NCBI RefSeq assembly: GCF_902686445.1
Contig: NC_062232.1
Location: 12,631,105 to 12,695,104 of the forward strand
Direction of reading: 5' to 3'
Length of the DNA stretch: 64,000 nt
Source of the DNA: Sciurus carolinensis
Taxonomy: Eukaryota; Chordata; Mammalia; Rodentia; Sciuridae
Part shown: piece after piece, positions 45,161-57,446 of the stretch
Layout: every line of letters starts with the position of its first letter
Numbering within the stretch: the first letter of the stretch is position 1
Program-made: the position numbers and the translations under genes
The notes under the pieces: generated by a model
Databases searched by the model: none
Seen by the model: the letters and a program-made list of their open reading frames with translations, nothing else
What the model was told of the DNA's origin: nothing

Positions 45161-45452
45161 AGTATAACTTTGTTTATCCTTATTAATGTAGGGGTGTTGA
45201 GAAGATTAAATGGAATAAATTATATAAAAACCTTAGCATAGAGGATGGCATTTTATTTTATAACCATTTGGCTGAGCCTGGCAGTAGTTGTGAGGTCTTT
45301 CCTTGCATCCATGGGAAACAAGGTCTTTTTGAACTTCCGTAGGATTCAACATTCAGTTTAATTGTAGTTGTGTTTATAAATCAAGGGTCATTTTTTAAAA
45401 AATTTGGCACCAAGCTCTTTTTATATATTTTGATTTTAAATAAGTATTATAT

Positions 45453-45513
45453 ATTGCCTTTACTCCATGTACAAACAGAGAAACAACATGTATCCCATTT
45501 GTTTACAATAAAA
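45453..45513 (+). mobile_element. 61-bp L1 3'-end micro-insertion
   Basis: Only the last bases of an L1 3' UTR (CATGTACAAACAGAGAAACA ... CCCATTTGTTTACAATAAAA) lie between exact 15-bp duplications AAATAAGTATTATAT (45,438-45,452 and 45,514-45,528). Confidence 0.9.
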
Positions 45514-45544
45514 AAATAAGTATTATATGAAGTTGATACTCCTA

Positions 45545-45615
45545 TACCATCTTGTTTTTGATAATGAAATTGAGGCTAAAATTAAGTAATTTGACCAAGA
45601 TCATCAGTTTGTGGG
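45545..45615 (-). mobile_element. MIR fragment
   Basis: GATAATGAAATTGAGGCTAAA and AAGTAATTTGACCAAGATCA are the reverse-strand MIR core, diverged. Confidence 0.6.
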
Positions 45616-45748
45616 AAGTGGGCCTCAAATTTGAAGTATATCTGTTTGCTTCCAGAATACTTTTCTTGCCATGTGTCTTACTACCTCTCTGGCATTAGTT
45701 TCAACATAAGAAGTAAAAGCAATTCCAGATTTATAGCATTTATATGTT

Positions 45749-46225
45749 GTATTAGTTAACTGTTGCTGTGTAACAGGTTACTCAAAGTTTAGTACTTTTC
45801 AAATAACAAATAGTTATTTTCTCACATAGTTTCTGAGAACCAGGGGTACAGGAGAAGACTCAGGTTCACCCTTGAGTTGCTATCAAGTTGTCATTCAGAC
45901 TATAGCAATCTGAAGGTCTGATTTCAGCCAGGAGCATTTACTTCCATGATGGTGTGCTCATATGGTTGTGGACAAGAGGCTTTAAGTTGCTCTCGTGGGC
46001 CTCTCTTTAGGACTGCTTGAGTGCCTACATAACATGGAAGCTGGCCTCCCTCAGAGATCCAAGAGAGACAGCAAGGCAGAAACCACAATATTTCTTATGA
46101 TGTAATCTCAAAAGGTCATATCTTATCACTTCTGCCTTATACTGTTGATCACACAGACAACACTGATACAATGGGAACAAGACGATACAAGGATGTCATG
46201 AATATTATAAGGTCCAGATCATTGG
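45749..46225 (-). mobile_element. MaLR (MLT1-like) LTR
   Basis: Antisense order: GTATTAGTTAACTGTTGCTG, TCTCACATAGTTTCTGAGAACC, ACATGGAAGCTGGCCTCCC, CAAGAGAGACAGCAAGGCAG, TATCACTTCTGCC. Confidence 0.75.
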
Positions 46226-46237
46226 GGATATTTAAAG

Positions 46238-46373
46238 AAAATTTTTTTTAGTTGTAGATGGACAACTTTATTTATTTATTTATTTATTTATTTTTATGTG
46301 GTGCCAAGGATTGAACCCAGGACCTCACTTGTGCTAGGCAAGCGCTCTGCCACTGTGCCACAGCCTGAGCCCC
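46238..46373 (-). mobile_element. Long-tailed ID SINE with (TTTA)n
   Basis: TTTTTTAGTTGTAGATGGACA tail block, an expanded ATTT repeat, and an intact B-box complement (GGATTGAACCCAGG). Confidence 0.88.
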
Positions 46374-46634
46374 ATTGAGGGTAATTTTAGAGACTGGTTA
46401 TCATATGTGTAGGATCCTCACTTCACATAGTTGCAAAATTATAAATTATACTTGCTTTTCATATTACAAAATTCTAAACACTTATTTCATACTTTAAAAT
46501 TTTCAAATCACTTAACAATGGGAATGAAATATAAATTTACTTTTCTAAATATTGTGCAAAATAAAATATTTTGTAACATAAAAATAATATAAAATCCATA
46601 ATATAAATACTTCATTTAGGGTAGTAAATATTTT

Positions 46635-46890
46635 AAAAATTTCAATTGACATATAATTGTGCATTTATCAGATGTGTGTGATATTTCAGTACATTTATAC
46701 AGATTAGTTTAATTGGCATAACCATCACCTCAAATATTTATCATTTCCTAATTTTTAGCTAGGAATATTCAAAATACTCTCTGTAGCTATTTTGAAATAA
46801 TTCTTGTAATTCTAGTTATCTTTCTGTGCTACAAAGCATTAGAAGTTATTCATCCTATCTGTGCTCCTCTACCTGCTAGTCATTCTGTCT
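46635..46890 (-). mobile_element. Ancient L1 3' UTR fragment
   Basis: TTTCAATTGACATATAATTGTGC, ATTGGCATAACCATCACCTCAA, GCATTAGAAGTTATTCATCC in antisense order. Confidence 0.7.
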
Positions 46891-46904
46891 GCTTTGAAGT
46901 ATTT

Positions 46905-47157
46905 TTTTGGCAGTGCTAAAGATTAAACCCAGGACCTCATGCATTCTAGGCAGGTAAACTACCACCAATTTTTTGGGGGGACGTGGGGGTACTGGGAATT
47001 TAACCCAAGGACAATTTACCACTGAACTATGTTTAAACACTTAATTAATTTTATTTTGAGACAGGGTTTTGGTGAGTTTCTGAGACTGGCCTCAAACTTG
47101 TGATCCCCCTGACTCAGACTCCTGAGTCTCTGGGATTACAGGCGTGTGCCAGTGTGC
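46905..47157 (-). mobile_element. ID fragment followed by MEN-type SINE
   Basis: Diverged ID (46,908-46,967) and dimer (46,985-47,157) ending GGGATTACAGGCGTGTGCC. Confidence 0.78.
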
Positions 47158-47364
47158 CTCAGTGATTTGGTTTTTAAGATGGACTAGCCTTCTTTTTTTC
47201 CTGGACAGTCTTCCTGTATCAAACACTGAATTCTTAAATTTTCCTAAGTCCCTTCAATTTTCTTTATTTTTATTGCTCATTTGATATTTGAATGCCAGCC
47301 AAAGCATAAGGTATTTAAGGACTGGGTAGTCTCCATGGACACTTCTTGTAGGAGCCCTTCCTTT

Positions 47365-47530
47365 TTTTTTTTTTTGGGGGGGGGACATTATAATTTTACA
47401 TGATTGCAAGCTTCATTTCAACAATTTCCTAAATCCATGTAACATAGTTTTTGCTCTATTTCAATTCCAGTACTACCTCTTTCTCTTCCCTCCTCCCTCC
47501 TGATCTCCTTCCTCTGCTCTGTTGATCTTC
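47365..47530 (-). mobile_element. Probable L1 3' end, antisense
   Basis: T13 then G8, followed by pyrimidine-rich 3' UTR-like sequence (CTACCTCTTTCTCTTCCCTCC). Confidence 0.5.
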
Positions 47531-47560
47531 TTTATTATTGATTAATCAAATTATTTATTT

Positions 47561-47754
47561 ATTTATTTTTGGTAGTGGGGATTGAACCCAGGGCGCTCAA
47601 CCACTGAGTCACATCTTCAGCCCTTTTTATTTTTATTTCGAGACAGAGTCTCACTGTTGCTCAGGGTCTTGCTAAGTTGCTGAGGCTGACTTTTGATCCT
47701 CCTGCCTCAGCCTCCCAAGCTGCTGGGTTTACAGGCACCTGCCACAGCCCCCGG
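47561..47754 (-). mobile_element. MEN-type SINE
   Basis: Complete antisense dimer beginning with (ATTT)n and ending CCTGCCACAGCCCCCGGC. Confidence 0.9.
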
Positions 47755-49435
47755 CATTAAATTGTTTTTAAAATTGGTAATGTTACTTAAATATAAAAGT
47801 GGAATTCATTGTAACATTCATACATGCACATAGCATAATTCTGTTAGTTTCATTCTGCAGTTCTTCCTCTTTCCTGTCCTTCCTTCTATACCCTTCATCT
47901 TGTTCTTCCATTCCAGTGTCTTTTTGATTTTCATGAAATCCCTCCCTGTTTTGAATTGTTTATTTCTCTGTAGTTTCTGTGTGAGAGAAAACATTTGATT
48001 CTCGACTTTCTGAGTCTCAGTTCACCTAGCATGATGTTCCCCAGTTACATTCACTTACCAGTAAATGACAATTTCATTCTTCTCTATAACTGGGTGTAGA
48101 TAGCTCCATTGTATAAATATATACCATATTTTATTTATCCATTCATCTGTTGAGGGACACTAAGTTGGTTCCATAATACGGCTATTGTGAATTGTGCTGC
48201 TATAAACATGGGGTATGTGTGTATCACTTTAGTATGCTGATTTTACTCCTCTTGGATAAATACCAAAGGGTGGGGTAGCTTGATCAAATGGTGGGTCCTT
48301 TCCTAGTTTTTTCTTTTTTCCTTCCTAGTCTTTTGAGGAATCTTCATACTGCTTTCCAGAGTAGTTGTACTAATTTACTTTCCCATTGACAATGCCTGAG
48401 TGTACCTCCCCCCACATCCTCATCAGCATTTATTGTTATTTATATTTATTTATATTCTTGTTATTTATATTTATTTATATTCTTGATGATTGCCAGTCTA
48501 ACTGGAGTGAGATAAAATCTCAGTGTAGTTTTGATTTGCATTTCCCTGATGGCTAAGGATGTTGATCATTTTGTTGATGTTGATCATTTTTGTTGGATAT
48601 TGCATTTCTACTTTTGACAAATGTCTCCTTAGTTCATTTGCCCATTTATTGATTGGGTTATTATTATTTTTTGGTATTACATTTTTTGAATTCTTTAGAT
48701 ATTGTAGATATTAATCTCCTGTTGGAGGAGTTGCTCATAAAGATTTCCCATCATCCTGTAGGCTCTCTCTTCATGCTCTTATTTCCTTTGCTGTGCAGAA
48801 GCTTTTAACTTGATGGCATCCTACTTACTGATTCTTGGCTTTATTTCTTGAACTTTAAATGTTCTAAAGGAAGTTGGTGCCTGTACCAGTATGTTGGAGT
48901 GGTCACCCTATGTTTTCTTCTAGTAGTTTCATATTTCTGATTCAATTCCTAGGTCTTTGAATGACTTTGAGTTGACTGTTGTGCAGGGTAAGTGATAGGG
49001 ATCAAACTTCATTCTTCTACATATGGATATCTACTTTTCTTAGCACTATTTGTTAAAAGGCTATCTTAATTGTATGTTTTTGGTCAGATGATTGTATTTA
49101 TATGGATGTGTCTCTGTGTATTCTATTATATTCCATTGATCTTCATGTTTGTTTTTATGCCAATACCATGTTTTCTTTTTAATAGCTCTGTACTATAGTT
49201 TGAGATCAGGTGTTGTGATACCTCTAGCCTTGTCCTTCATGCTTAGTTTTGCTCTGAGTATTTGGGTCTTTTATTCTTCCATATGAATTTTAGGACTTTT
49301 TTTTTCTAGTTCTGTGAAGAATGTCATTGGTACTTTGATGGGCACTGTATTGAATCTTTGCTTGTCACTTTTGGTAGTATGACCATTTTGACAATTTTAA
49401 TTTTGCCTATTCAAGAACATGGGAGGTTTGGGGAC

Positions 49436-49515
49436 TGGGGATATAGCTCAGTTGGTAGAGTGCTGGCCTAGCATGCACAAGGCCCTGGGTTCAATCCCCA
49501 GCACCCCCGCCCCCC
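49436..49515 (+). mobile_element. ID SINE in the antisense L1, tRNA-like boxes intact
   Basis: ATATAGCTCAGTTGGTAGAG (A box) and GGGTTCAATCCCCAGCACC (B box) match the family consensus. Near-identical flanks GAACATGGGAG / GAGCTTGGGAG. Confidence 0.92.
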
Positions 49516-51089
49516 AAGAAAAAGAGCTTGGGAGATCTTTTCATCTTCTAAGGTCTTCTTCAACGTTTAATAGTTTTCACTGTAAAGGTCTTTCACCTCC
49601 TGAATTATATTTCCCAAGTGGTTTTGTTTTGAAGTTACTATGAACAGAATAGTTTTCCTGATTTCTTTCTCTGCAGATTCATTGGAGTATATTGTATATT
49701 GATCTTGTATCCTACTACTTTGACTTTGTTTATCAGCTCAACAATTCTCTTGTGGAGTTCTTTGGGTCCTTAAGATAAAGGATCATATCGTTAGCAAACA
49801 TGATTTGACTTCCTGATTGTGTCCCTTTAATTTCCTTCTCTTACCTGATTGCTCTGGCTAGAGTTTTAAGAACTATATTGAATAGGAGTAGTGAGAGTGG
49901 ATATCCTTTTCTTGTTCCTGATTTTAGAAGAAATTCTTCCAGTTTTTTTTCCTTTCAGTGTGATTTTGGCTTTGTGTTTGTAATATATAACCTTTATAAT
50001 GTTAAGGTAAGTTTTTTCTATACCTAGTTTCTTCAGGGTTTTTTAACATTAATGGGTGTTAAATTTTTCTGTATCTATTGAGATGGTCATATAATTCTTG
50101 TCCTTAATTCTATTTATGTGGTGAATTACATTCATTGATTTTCATATGTTGAATCAACATTGTATCACTGGAATGATACACATTTGGACATAGTGTACAA
50201 TATTATTAAGCTCTTTCTGAATGTGGATTGCTGATATTAAGAATTTTTGCATATGTGTTCATCAAGGATATTGGCCTGTAGTTTTCTTTCCTTGGTGTGT
50301 ATCTGGTGTTGGTATCAGGGTGATACTGGTTTTATAGAATGAAGTTGGGAGTGTTCCTTCCTTTTGATTTCATGGAATAATTTGAGGAATATTGGCACTT
50401 GTTCATCTTTAAAGGTGTGATAGAACTTGGCTGAGACTCTGGTTCTGGGCTTTTATTTTTGGAAGGCTTTTAATTGTTGCTTCAATCTCATTGCTTGATA
50501 TTGCTCTAAAGAAGTTTTCTATGTCCTCTTGGTTCAATTTGGGTAGGTCTTATGTGTCTAGAAATTCATCAATATCTTGTATATTTTCCAGTTTATTACA
50601 GTGTAAAGTTTCAAAATTCGTTCCTAATGATCCTCTGAATTTTAGAAGTGTCTCCTTTTTCATCTCTAGTTTTATTGATTTGGGTCTTCTCTGTCTTTTG
50701 GTTAGTTTTACTAAGGGTTTCTTTTCAAAGAACCCACTGTGTTGTAGATCCTTTGTACTTCTATTTTCAATTTCATTAATTTCAGCTGTGATCTTTAGTA
50801 TTTCCTATCTTCTGATTTTGGAATTAATTTGTTCTTGCATTTGTAGGGCTTTGATGGATAACATTAGATTATTTATTTGGGATCTTTCTGTTTTTACTTT
50901 TGTAACTCAGTGCTACAAATGTTCCTCTTAGAACTGCCTTGATACTGTCCCAGTGATTTTGATGTCCTGTCTCTGTTCTCACTTGTTTTTTCAGAATTTT
51001 TGATTTCTTTTCATTCAAAAGTATATCATTCAATCTTTCCATGTTAAATGGTTTATTTTTTTTTTATCTTGTTAGGGATTTTAATTTTG

Positions 51090-51234
51090 GGGGAGGTACC
51101 AGGGATTGAACTTAGGGGCACTCGACCACTGAGTCACATCCCAGCCCTATTTTGTATTTTATTTAGAGACAGGGTCTCACTAAGTTGCTTAACACCTTAC
51201 TTTTTGCTGAGCCTGGCTTTGAACTCATGATCCT
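51090..51234 (-). mobile_element. MEN-type SINE in the L1, 5' truncated
   Basis: Antisense dimer that stops after TGAACTCATGATCCTCC; the B1 start is missing. Confidence 0.85.
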
Positions 51235-51811
51235 CCATAAGTTTATTCCTTTATGATCTGACAGGATGTAAGGAATTATCTTTATTTTTTGTATTTGCTA
51301 ATACTTGCTTTGTGTCCTAAAATGTGGTCTGTTTTAGAGAAGGTTTCATGTATAGCTGAAAAGAACATGATTTCAGTGATGATGGGAAATATTCTATAGA
51401 TGTCTGTTAGGCCCATTTGATTAATAGTTCTGAGGCGTCTTTACTTAGTTTATGCCTGGAAGACCTCTCTTGGTGAGAGAGTTGTGTTGAAGTCACCTAG
51501 TATTGTATTGTGTTCTTTATATTGAGTAGGGTTTGTTTTAGGTACATGGATGCACTGACATTTGTGGCACACATATTTACAATCATTTTAACTTTTTGTT
51601 GGATGAATCCCTTAGCCATATAAAGTGATCAGCTTTGTCTCTTTTTATTCATTTTGACTTCCAAGTGTATTCTGTCAAATATGAGAGTAATCTTCTCCTG
51701 TTTGCTTTCAGTCTTCATTTGCATGGTATATATTTTTCCAGCCTTTTACTTTTAGCCTGTGAATGGTAGATGTCTTTGCCTCTGAGTCTTTATAGACAAC
51801 AAATGATTGGC

Positions 51812-51998
51812 TCTTTTTTTTTTTTTAATACCAGGGATTTAAACCAAGGGCACTTAACCACTGAGCCACATCCCCAGTCCTTTATATTTTTATTTTGAGA
51901 CGGGATTTAACTAAGTGGCCAAGTCTCTCCTTAAACTTGTTATTCTCCTATGTGCCCTCCCAAGCTGGGATTACAGGTCTGTGCCACCATGCCGGTCT
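51812..51998 (-). mobile_element. MEN-type SINE in the L1
   Basis: Antisense dimer; L1 text resumes after an additional T-rich tract at about 52,016. Confidence 0.88.
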
Positions 51999-52554
51999 TT
52001 TTTTTTTTTTTTTTTTCTTTTAATTCCCTCTGCTAATCTATGTCTTTTGGTCGAATAGCTTAGGTTATTTATGTTCAGTGTTATTATATAGAGATGATTT
52101 TATTCCCTGCCATTTTGATTATTTCTAATACTTAATTCAGACTTGATTCTCCTTTTATTCATCTTCTTCTAGTGAGATTTCAACCATATGTGGACTCTCA
52201 CTTTATTTTTCATTCTGTTATTTATACTATTTCATTAAGTATGTTTTTGTAGTGTTGGTTCATGGTTATGAACTCATTTAGTTTCTTTTAGCATGGTTAA
52301 GTTTTTATTTCATCTTTAATTCTGAGGGATAACTTTACTGATTGTAGCAATTTTGGTTGACACCTGTTATCTTTTCCACATTTGGTAAATATTATTCAAG
52401 CCATCCTGGTTTTTAGAATCCAGGCTTAGAGATAATAGAAAGCCTAGTTTGTTTACCTCTAAAATGTGACCTGCCTTTTTTCTCTTGCAGCTTTTAATAT
52501 TTTATCCTTGTTCGGTATATTAAACATTTTAATTATAATGTGCCTCAGAGAGGA

Positions 52555-52935
52555 TTTTTTTTCTTTTGGGTATTAGGGACTTAACCCAATGATGCTTTAC
52601 CCCTGAGTTACATAGTTACATCCCCAGTCCTTTTTTTTTTTTCTTTTGAGACAGGGTCTTAGTAAGTTGCTTAGGGCCTCACTAAGTTGCTGAGGCTGGT
52701 CTCAAACTTGTGATCTTTCTACTTCAGCTGCTCAAGTTGGGGACTACAGGTGTGCGCCACCAATACCCTATGTGAATTTCTATCTTGGATTGCACCCAGA
52801 GACACAGTACTACATCCTCTTCCCCACCCCCTTTTTGAGACTTGGTCTCACTAAGCTTTTAAGACTGGTCTTGAACTTGCAATTTTCTTGCCTCAGCCTA
52901 TTGAGTAGCTGGGATTACAGGTGTGTGCTCAGGTA
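52555..52935 (-). mobile_element. Two MEN-type SINEs in tandem
   Basis: First dimer 52,555-52,768. The second (52,780-52,935) has a degraded ID half (GGATTGCACCCAGAGACACAG) and a good B1 half. Confidence 0.82.
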
Positions 52936-53557
52936 GCCTTTCCTTTTTTACATTAAGTTCTGCTGAGAGGTAGCTCCTTGCCGTTAATGTGTGGTGTCAT
53001 CAGTTTGGCTTTTGGGAAGGGGCTTTGCCTAAACGAATCAGAACTAAGTTTTTTTCTAGCTATCTTGGAGGTTAGGTTAAGTTTTCCTGAAACTTGATAA
53101 TGTTAACTGGTTCTCTTCTTAAAGAAGTTCAACTACGCTTTTGTTCATTACACTTGGTTTTGTACTTTGAGGCATAAAAGGGCCCTGATGGACTACTGAA
53201 GTATATGGATTTACTGTGTGTAATCGTGCAACCATGAAATCAAAAATGTTTCCACCTCAGGAATCAACCTATCACTTTTAACCACATTTGATTGCATTGG
53301 CTTAGAGCTTTTTCCTCTCTTCAAGTATTTTCCTTTTTCTTTCCAAAGTGTTTAGTTAGATGTGACCAATTCTACACGGAGGCTGACTCACTCACATTCT
53401 TGATTCCTGTTGTCCCAGTGTCATGCTTCATTTATACAGTGATAGTTTTTCTTTACTTTATCTGTTGACTTGATGCCATGTGCATCATATTTTTTCTTTG
53501 ACATAGGAAAGATTGAAAAGAAATCCATGATTTGAAGAAAACTTGTAAAAGTTAAAA
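52936..53557. other. No recognised feature
   Basis: Unassigned intronic sequence. Confidence 0.45.
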
Positions 53558-53569
53558 ACTTTGTCAAAG

Positions 53570-53710
53570 GGGGCTGGGGTTGTGGCTCAGTGGTAGAGCA
53601 ATTGCCTAGCATGTGCGAGGCACTGAGTTCGATTCTCAGCACCGCATATAAGCAAATAAATAAAAATAAATAAAGGTCCATCGACAACTAAAAATATTAA
53701 AAAAAAAAAC
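53570..53710 (+). mobile_element. Long-tailed ID SINE with target duplication
   Basis: ACTTTGTCAAAG is exact at 53,558-53,569 and 53,711-53,722. The tail contains the GACAACTAAAAA block, as at 15,977. Confidence 0.95.
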
Positions 53711-54114
53711 ACTTTGTCAAAGAGGCAGCTTTAATTTTCACTGTAGCCAGAATAAGTAAACCCTGATGGGAAGACTTGCTTTCTCATGTCACACTGCCCA
53801 GTGTAGGTGCCCAGAGCAATCAAGGTCAAGCTGGTCACTAGTACTGCTTTTGCTCTTACGTATAGAAGGGTACAGTTTTTTCTTACCAAAATTAATAGAT
53901 GTTATAATAAAAACAAGGCAGTCACACAGTTGTCTATATGGATGGTGGAAAGGGGGGGTTGTTCCCTGTATTTGAATGTTAGGAAGCTGGATTTTTTTGT
54001 AATTCTAAGTTATTATTTATTTTAAGAATTTTTTTGTCATTATAAATGAATGATCAGTGCTATTTTCTGATCCTGAGGATTCGTGGACAGTCTTTTATTT
54101 TTCCTCTCTCTCTC

Positions 54115-54190
54115 TCTGGTGTTGGGGATTGAACTCAGGTCCTTATAGCTGCTAGGGAAGTGCTCTACCACTGAGCTGTATCCCCAACCA
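54115..54190 (-). mobile_element. ID SINE
   Basis: (TC)n then GTTGGGGATTGAACTCAGG and CACTGAGCTGTATCCCCAACC. Confidence 0.82.
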
Positions 54191-55257
54191 TTTCTTTTTG
54201 AAATGGTCCAGAATGAGAATAAAAATTATTATTAAAATCAGTTTGAAAGACTGATATGCTATGTTCTATCAAGGAATCTTAATGCAATTTATATGTTGTG
54301 TTTTTACCTTAGGGAATAGCATTCTTAAGAGCTGACTTTTATTTTGAACTTTCTAATGTATGTCAGCTTATGTCAGCTCATGAGCGTATTTTCTTCTGTG
54401 CATCATGTTATATTGGGACTTGGATGGAATGTAAATCTTTTATTGGCCTAAATCTGAGTCTAATCCTCTCCATGGTTTTGGTAGAAAATCAATTTCCTCT
54501 GCTCTGTCAAGATTTTTCAGGTCAGTGCTCTTTGGAAGTTTTCCAATTCTCTTAGATTAAAATAGATTTTTTTCTGTACTACATACTGGTATCAGTTAGT
54601 AGGACACTGGAATCTAGAGACTGAGATAATAGAAGTTGATGAGATGTGTATATGCATGCTTTTATATCAGTCAACTTGTAGCACATTGCATCTTTGAGGA
54701 GTAGATGACTGTCCTCGCTTTCAAAGGTATCGTTTCAGGAAGAAGTGTTAGTGATACATGAAGGTGAGACTGTGCACTCAACTTTAATTAGTTCTGCTTG
54801 ATGACCTGCTCACTGACTCACTAAAGTTACCTCCTCATTAGAGATGAATGGAAAGCAGAAACTACTTGTGTCCCACTCAGTCCATTTCACTAGTATGGGC
54901 CATTGGAACTTTCTTAGTTTTAGTATTGAATGTTGCACATCCCAGGACCCCCCTCAGTTTCAGGAAAATCAGGATTATTAGTCACCCTAGCAGTGAAAGC
55001 AAGGAGATGGATCGTTTGGAACTGGCATTTACCTTTGTAGATTTTTTTTTCTTTTTAGATATTTTAAGGAGGGTTTTAATGTAGACATGTGGCTCCTTGC
55101 TGCCCAGTGATGCTAGTAGGTTAATGATTCTACTTTGATTTAACTGAAAAAAATATAATGGAAAGAGAAGAGATAGATGTTTTTCTGTCTTTTGAACCTA
55201 AAGGATACAATTAGGGGATGTTTTGGTTAAAATTATTTTAATTAATTAAATTAATTA
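54191..55257. other. No recognised feature
   Basis: About 1 kb of unassigned intron. Confidence 0.45.
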
Positions 55258-55443
55258 CTTTTTTGCAATACTGGGGATGGAACTCAGGGATGCTCTATCA
55301 CTGAGCTACATCCCCAGTGATGTTTATTTTTTAATTTTGAGTCAGGTTCTAACTATGTTGATCTGACTGGCTTTGAACTTGGCAATCTTCCTGCCTCAAC
55401 CTCCCAAGTCACTGGCATTATGGGAGTGTGCCACTGTGCCCAG
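55258..55443 (-). mobile_element. MEN-type SINE
   Basis: Antisense dimer with B1 half CTCAACCTCCCAAGTCACTGG; moderately diverged. Confidence 0.85.
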
Positions 55444-55609
55444 AAAAAAGGTTATTACATTAATGTTATTTTTATCTTTCTCCTGAATGATGCAAGGACC
55501 TTAACTCCACTTATCCTTGCTCCCAATTTCTGGTATTTTTACCATATGTTTTAGTACTATATATTAAACTTCACAAGACATTATTATTTATGCAGGTGTT
55601 GTTATTTAG

Positions 55610-55835
55610 GTCAGAGGTCAGCAAACATTTTTATTAAGGCCAGATGGTAAATATATTAGTCTCTGTAGGCCATATTGTCTCTGTCACAGCTGCTCAGGTT
55701 TGCTGCTCTGGTACCAAAGTGGCTGTAGACAATATGTATATTATTATGTTTGCCTGTATTTATTTATACAAACAGGCAGTAGCCCAGATTTGGTCTTTAG
55801 GCCAAGTCCCAATTTAGATTTGTTGACATAGTTAT
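55610..55835 (+). mobile_element. hAT-Charlie-type nonautonomous transposon
   Basis: AGGTCAGCAAACATTTTTATT, AGGCCATATTGTCTCTGTCAC, GGCTGTAGACAATATG, AGCCCAGATTTGGTC. Same family as 34,975-35,280 in the other orientation. Confidence 0.75.
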
Positions 55836-55892
55836 TATTTTATTGTCCTTTCATCCTTTTTTTACATCCTTGAGTTTCTATCTGGAATAATT

Positions 55893-55975
55893 TTGGTTTT
55901 GGTACTGGGGACTGAACCTGGGATTTGCACATGCTGAGTACATGTTCTATCACTGATTTATACTCTTAGCCCCTG
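55893..55975 (-). mobile_element. ID SINE
   Basis: TGGTACTGGGGACTGAACCTGG ... ACTCTTAGCCCC; diverged antisense copy. Confidence 0.75.
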
Positions 55976-56298
55976 GGATCATTTTTAAGGCAAGGATGTT
56001 TGCTCCCATCATTGTTTTTCAACACTGTTCTGGTAATTCTAGCCAGTGTAATAAGGCAAGAAAAAGAAATAAAAGGCACACAGATCAGAAGGGGATCCCC
56101 CCTCAAAAATACAAACTATCCCTATTTACAGATGGCACAATTATCTATACAGAAAATCCCAAGGAATCTACAAAATAATCCTGGAACTAATAAGTGAAAT
56201 CAGCAAGGTCTAAGGATAAGAGAAAAATGTTCAGAAATGAATTGTATTTTTATATATAAGCCATGAACACATGGACACTGAAATAAAAAAATATAATA

Positions 56299-56381
56299 CC
56301 TGGGTCAGAGTGTGGCTTGGAGTAGAGTGCTTGCCTTGTATGCACAAGGTCATCGATTCAGTCCCTATCACTAAGAAAAAA

Positions 56382-56414
<33 letters not shown>
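56299..56414 (+). mobile_element. Old ID SINE with (TG)16 tail
   Basis: GTGGCTTGGAGTAGAGTGCTTG and ATCGATTCAGTCCC followed by a short A run and TG repeats (56,383-56,414). Confidence 0.8.
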
Positions 56415-56415
<1 letters not shown>

Positions 56416-56744
56416 TATGTGTATTCATATAACACAGGGAGGGAATGCCATTCACAGTCACTCAAAACTACTTGATTGTAAATCTAACCAACAATGCACA
56501 GAATTGTACACTGAAACACACATAATGCTGATGAAAGAAATCAAAGAAGCTCTAAATAGTTGGAGAGACCATAATATGTTCATGGATCAGAGGACAGTAA
56601 ACATGTTAATTCCATGAAAATCAATATATGTTTAATGTAATTCCTATAAAAATTTTAGCAGGATTATTTTTGTAGATGTAGATAATATTTAAAATTTTAT
56701 ATGGAATGGCAAATGAACTATAATAGCTAAAATATTTTTTTAAA

Positions 56745-56938
56745 TTAGGGAATTGAACCAAAGGGTGCTTAACTACTCAGCCACATCCTCTGTCCTTTTC
56801 ACTTTTTATTTTGAGATAGGGTCTTGCTAAGTTGGTTAGGGCCTGGCTAAGTTGCTGAAGTTGGCTTTGAATTTGCAATTTTCCTGCCTTAGCCTCTGAT
56901 CTGGTAGGATTATAGGTGTTGTGATCACTGTGCCTGGC
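56745..56938 (-). mobile_element. MEN-type SINE in the L1
   Basis: Antisense dimer: AGGGAATTGAACCAAAGGGTGC ... TTGTGATCACTGTGCCTGGC. Confidence 0.85.
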
Positions 56939-57112
56939 TAAAATAATTTCGATAAGAATAAAACAGGAAGAATAAATCTGCCTGATTTTATGACTTACAA
57001 TATAACTATAGTAGTCAAGACCATGTGATATTGGTGGAGGAATAGAAACATAGATCAATGGAATAGGTCAGTGAACTTAGACCCACAGAAATATGATCAA
57101 ATGAAATCTCAA

Positions 57113-57173
57113 TCTCTCTCTTCTCTCTCTTCTCTCTCTCTTCTCTCTCCTCTCTCTCTCTCTCTCTTTCTCT
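57113..57173. repeat. (TC)n microsatellite
   Basis: Polypyrimidine CTCTCT tract with TT interruptions, at the left edge of the block splitting the L1. Confidence 0.95.
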
Positions 57174-57175
57174 GT

Positions 57176-57285
57176 GGAGGTGAAGTGTTGCTTTATTGTC
57201 CAGGTCTTTAACTCCTGGGCTCAAGTGATTCTCCTGTCCTCACCTTCCTGAATGGCTGGAAACACAGGCACATACCACCATGTTG
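57176..57285 (-). mobile_element. 7SL-derived monomer, ancestral type
   Basis: CTCCTGGGCTCAAGTGATTCTCC and AATGGCTGGAAACACAGGC. Like 12,856, it lacks squirrel B1 features. Confidence 0.6.
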
Positions 57286-57446
57286 GACTTTTTTAAAATT
57301 TATTTTTTATTAGCACATTAATCCCAAATATTAATGAGGTTCAGTGATATTTTCGTGCATGCATGTGGCATGCATTATCAAATCCAACCACCCTCCCTCC
57401 AGTCTTTCCAGTCTCTAGCCATCAGTATTGTACTTTCATGCTGACT

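Larger units (their letters stand above)
47756..52555 (-). mobile_element. Long antisense L1: 3' UTR and most of the ORF2 3' half
   Basis: 3' UTR at the left (TTCATACATGCACATAGC), then ORF2 complement: TTGATTTGCATTTCCCTGATG, TTTGCTGTGCAGAAGCTTTT, GTATCAGGGTGATACTGG, TTTTATTGATTTGGGTCTTC, and CTTTTTATTCATTTTGACTTCC. It runs nearly 4.8 kb including inserts. Frames are broken. The open frame at 50,491-50,931 (plus strand) is a chance antisense frame here. Confidence 0.88.

Noticed and set aside
49436..49515. Possible tRNA gene (A and B boxes intact)
   Set aside because: The sequence matches the ID SINE consensus repeated dozens of times here, with an A-rich tail and target duplication; it is a retroposon and not a functional tRNA gene.
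50491..50931. 146-codon plus-strand open frame
   Set aside because: Lies entirely on the antisense of L1 ORF2; a chance frame in AT-rich repeat.
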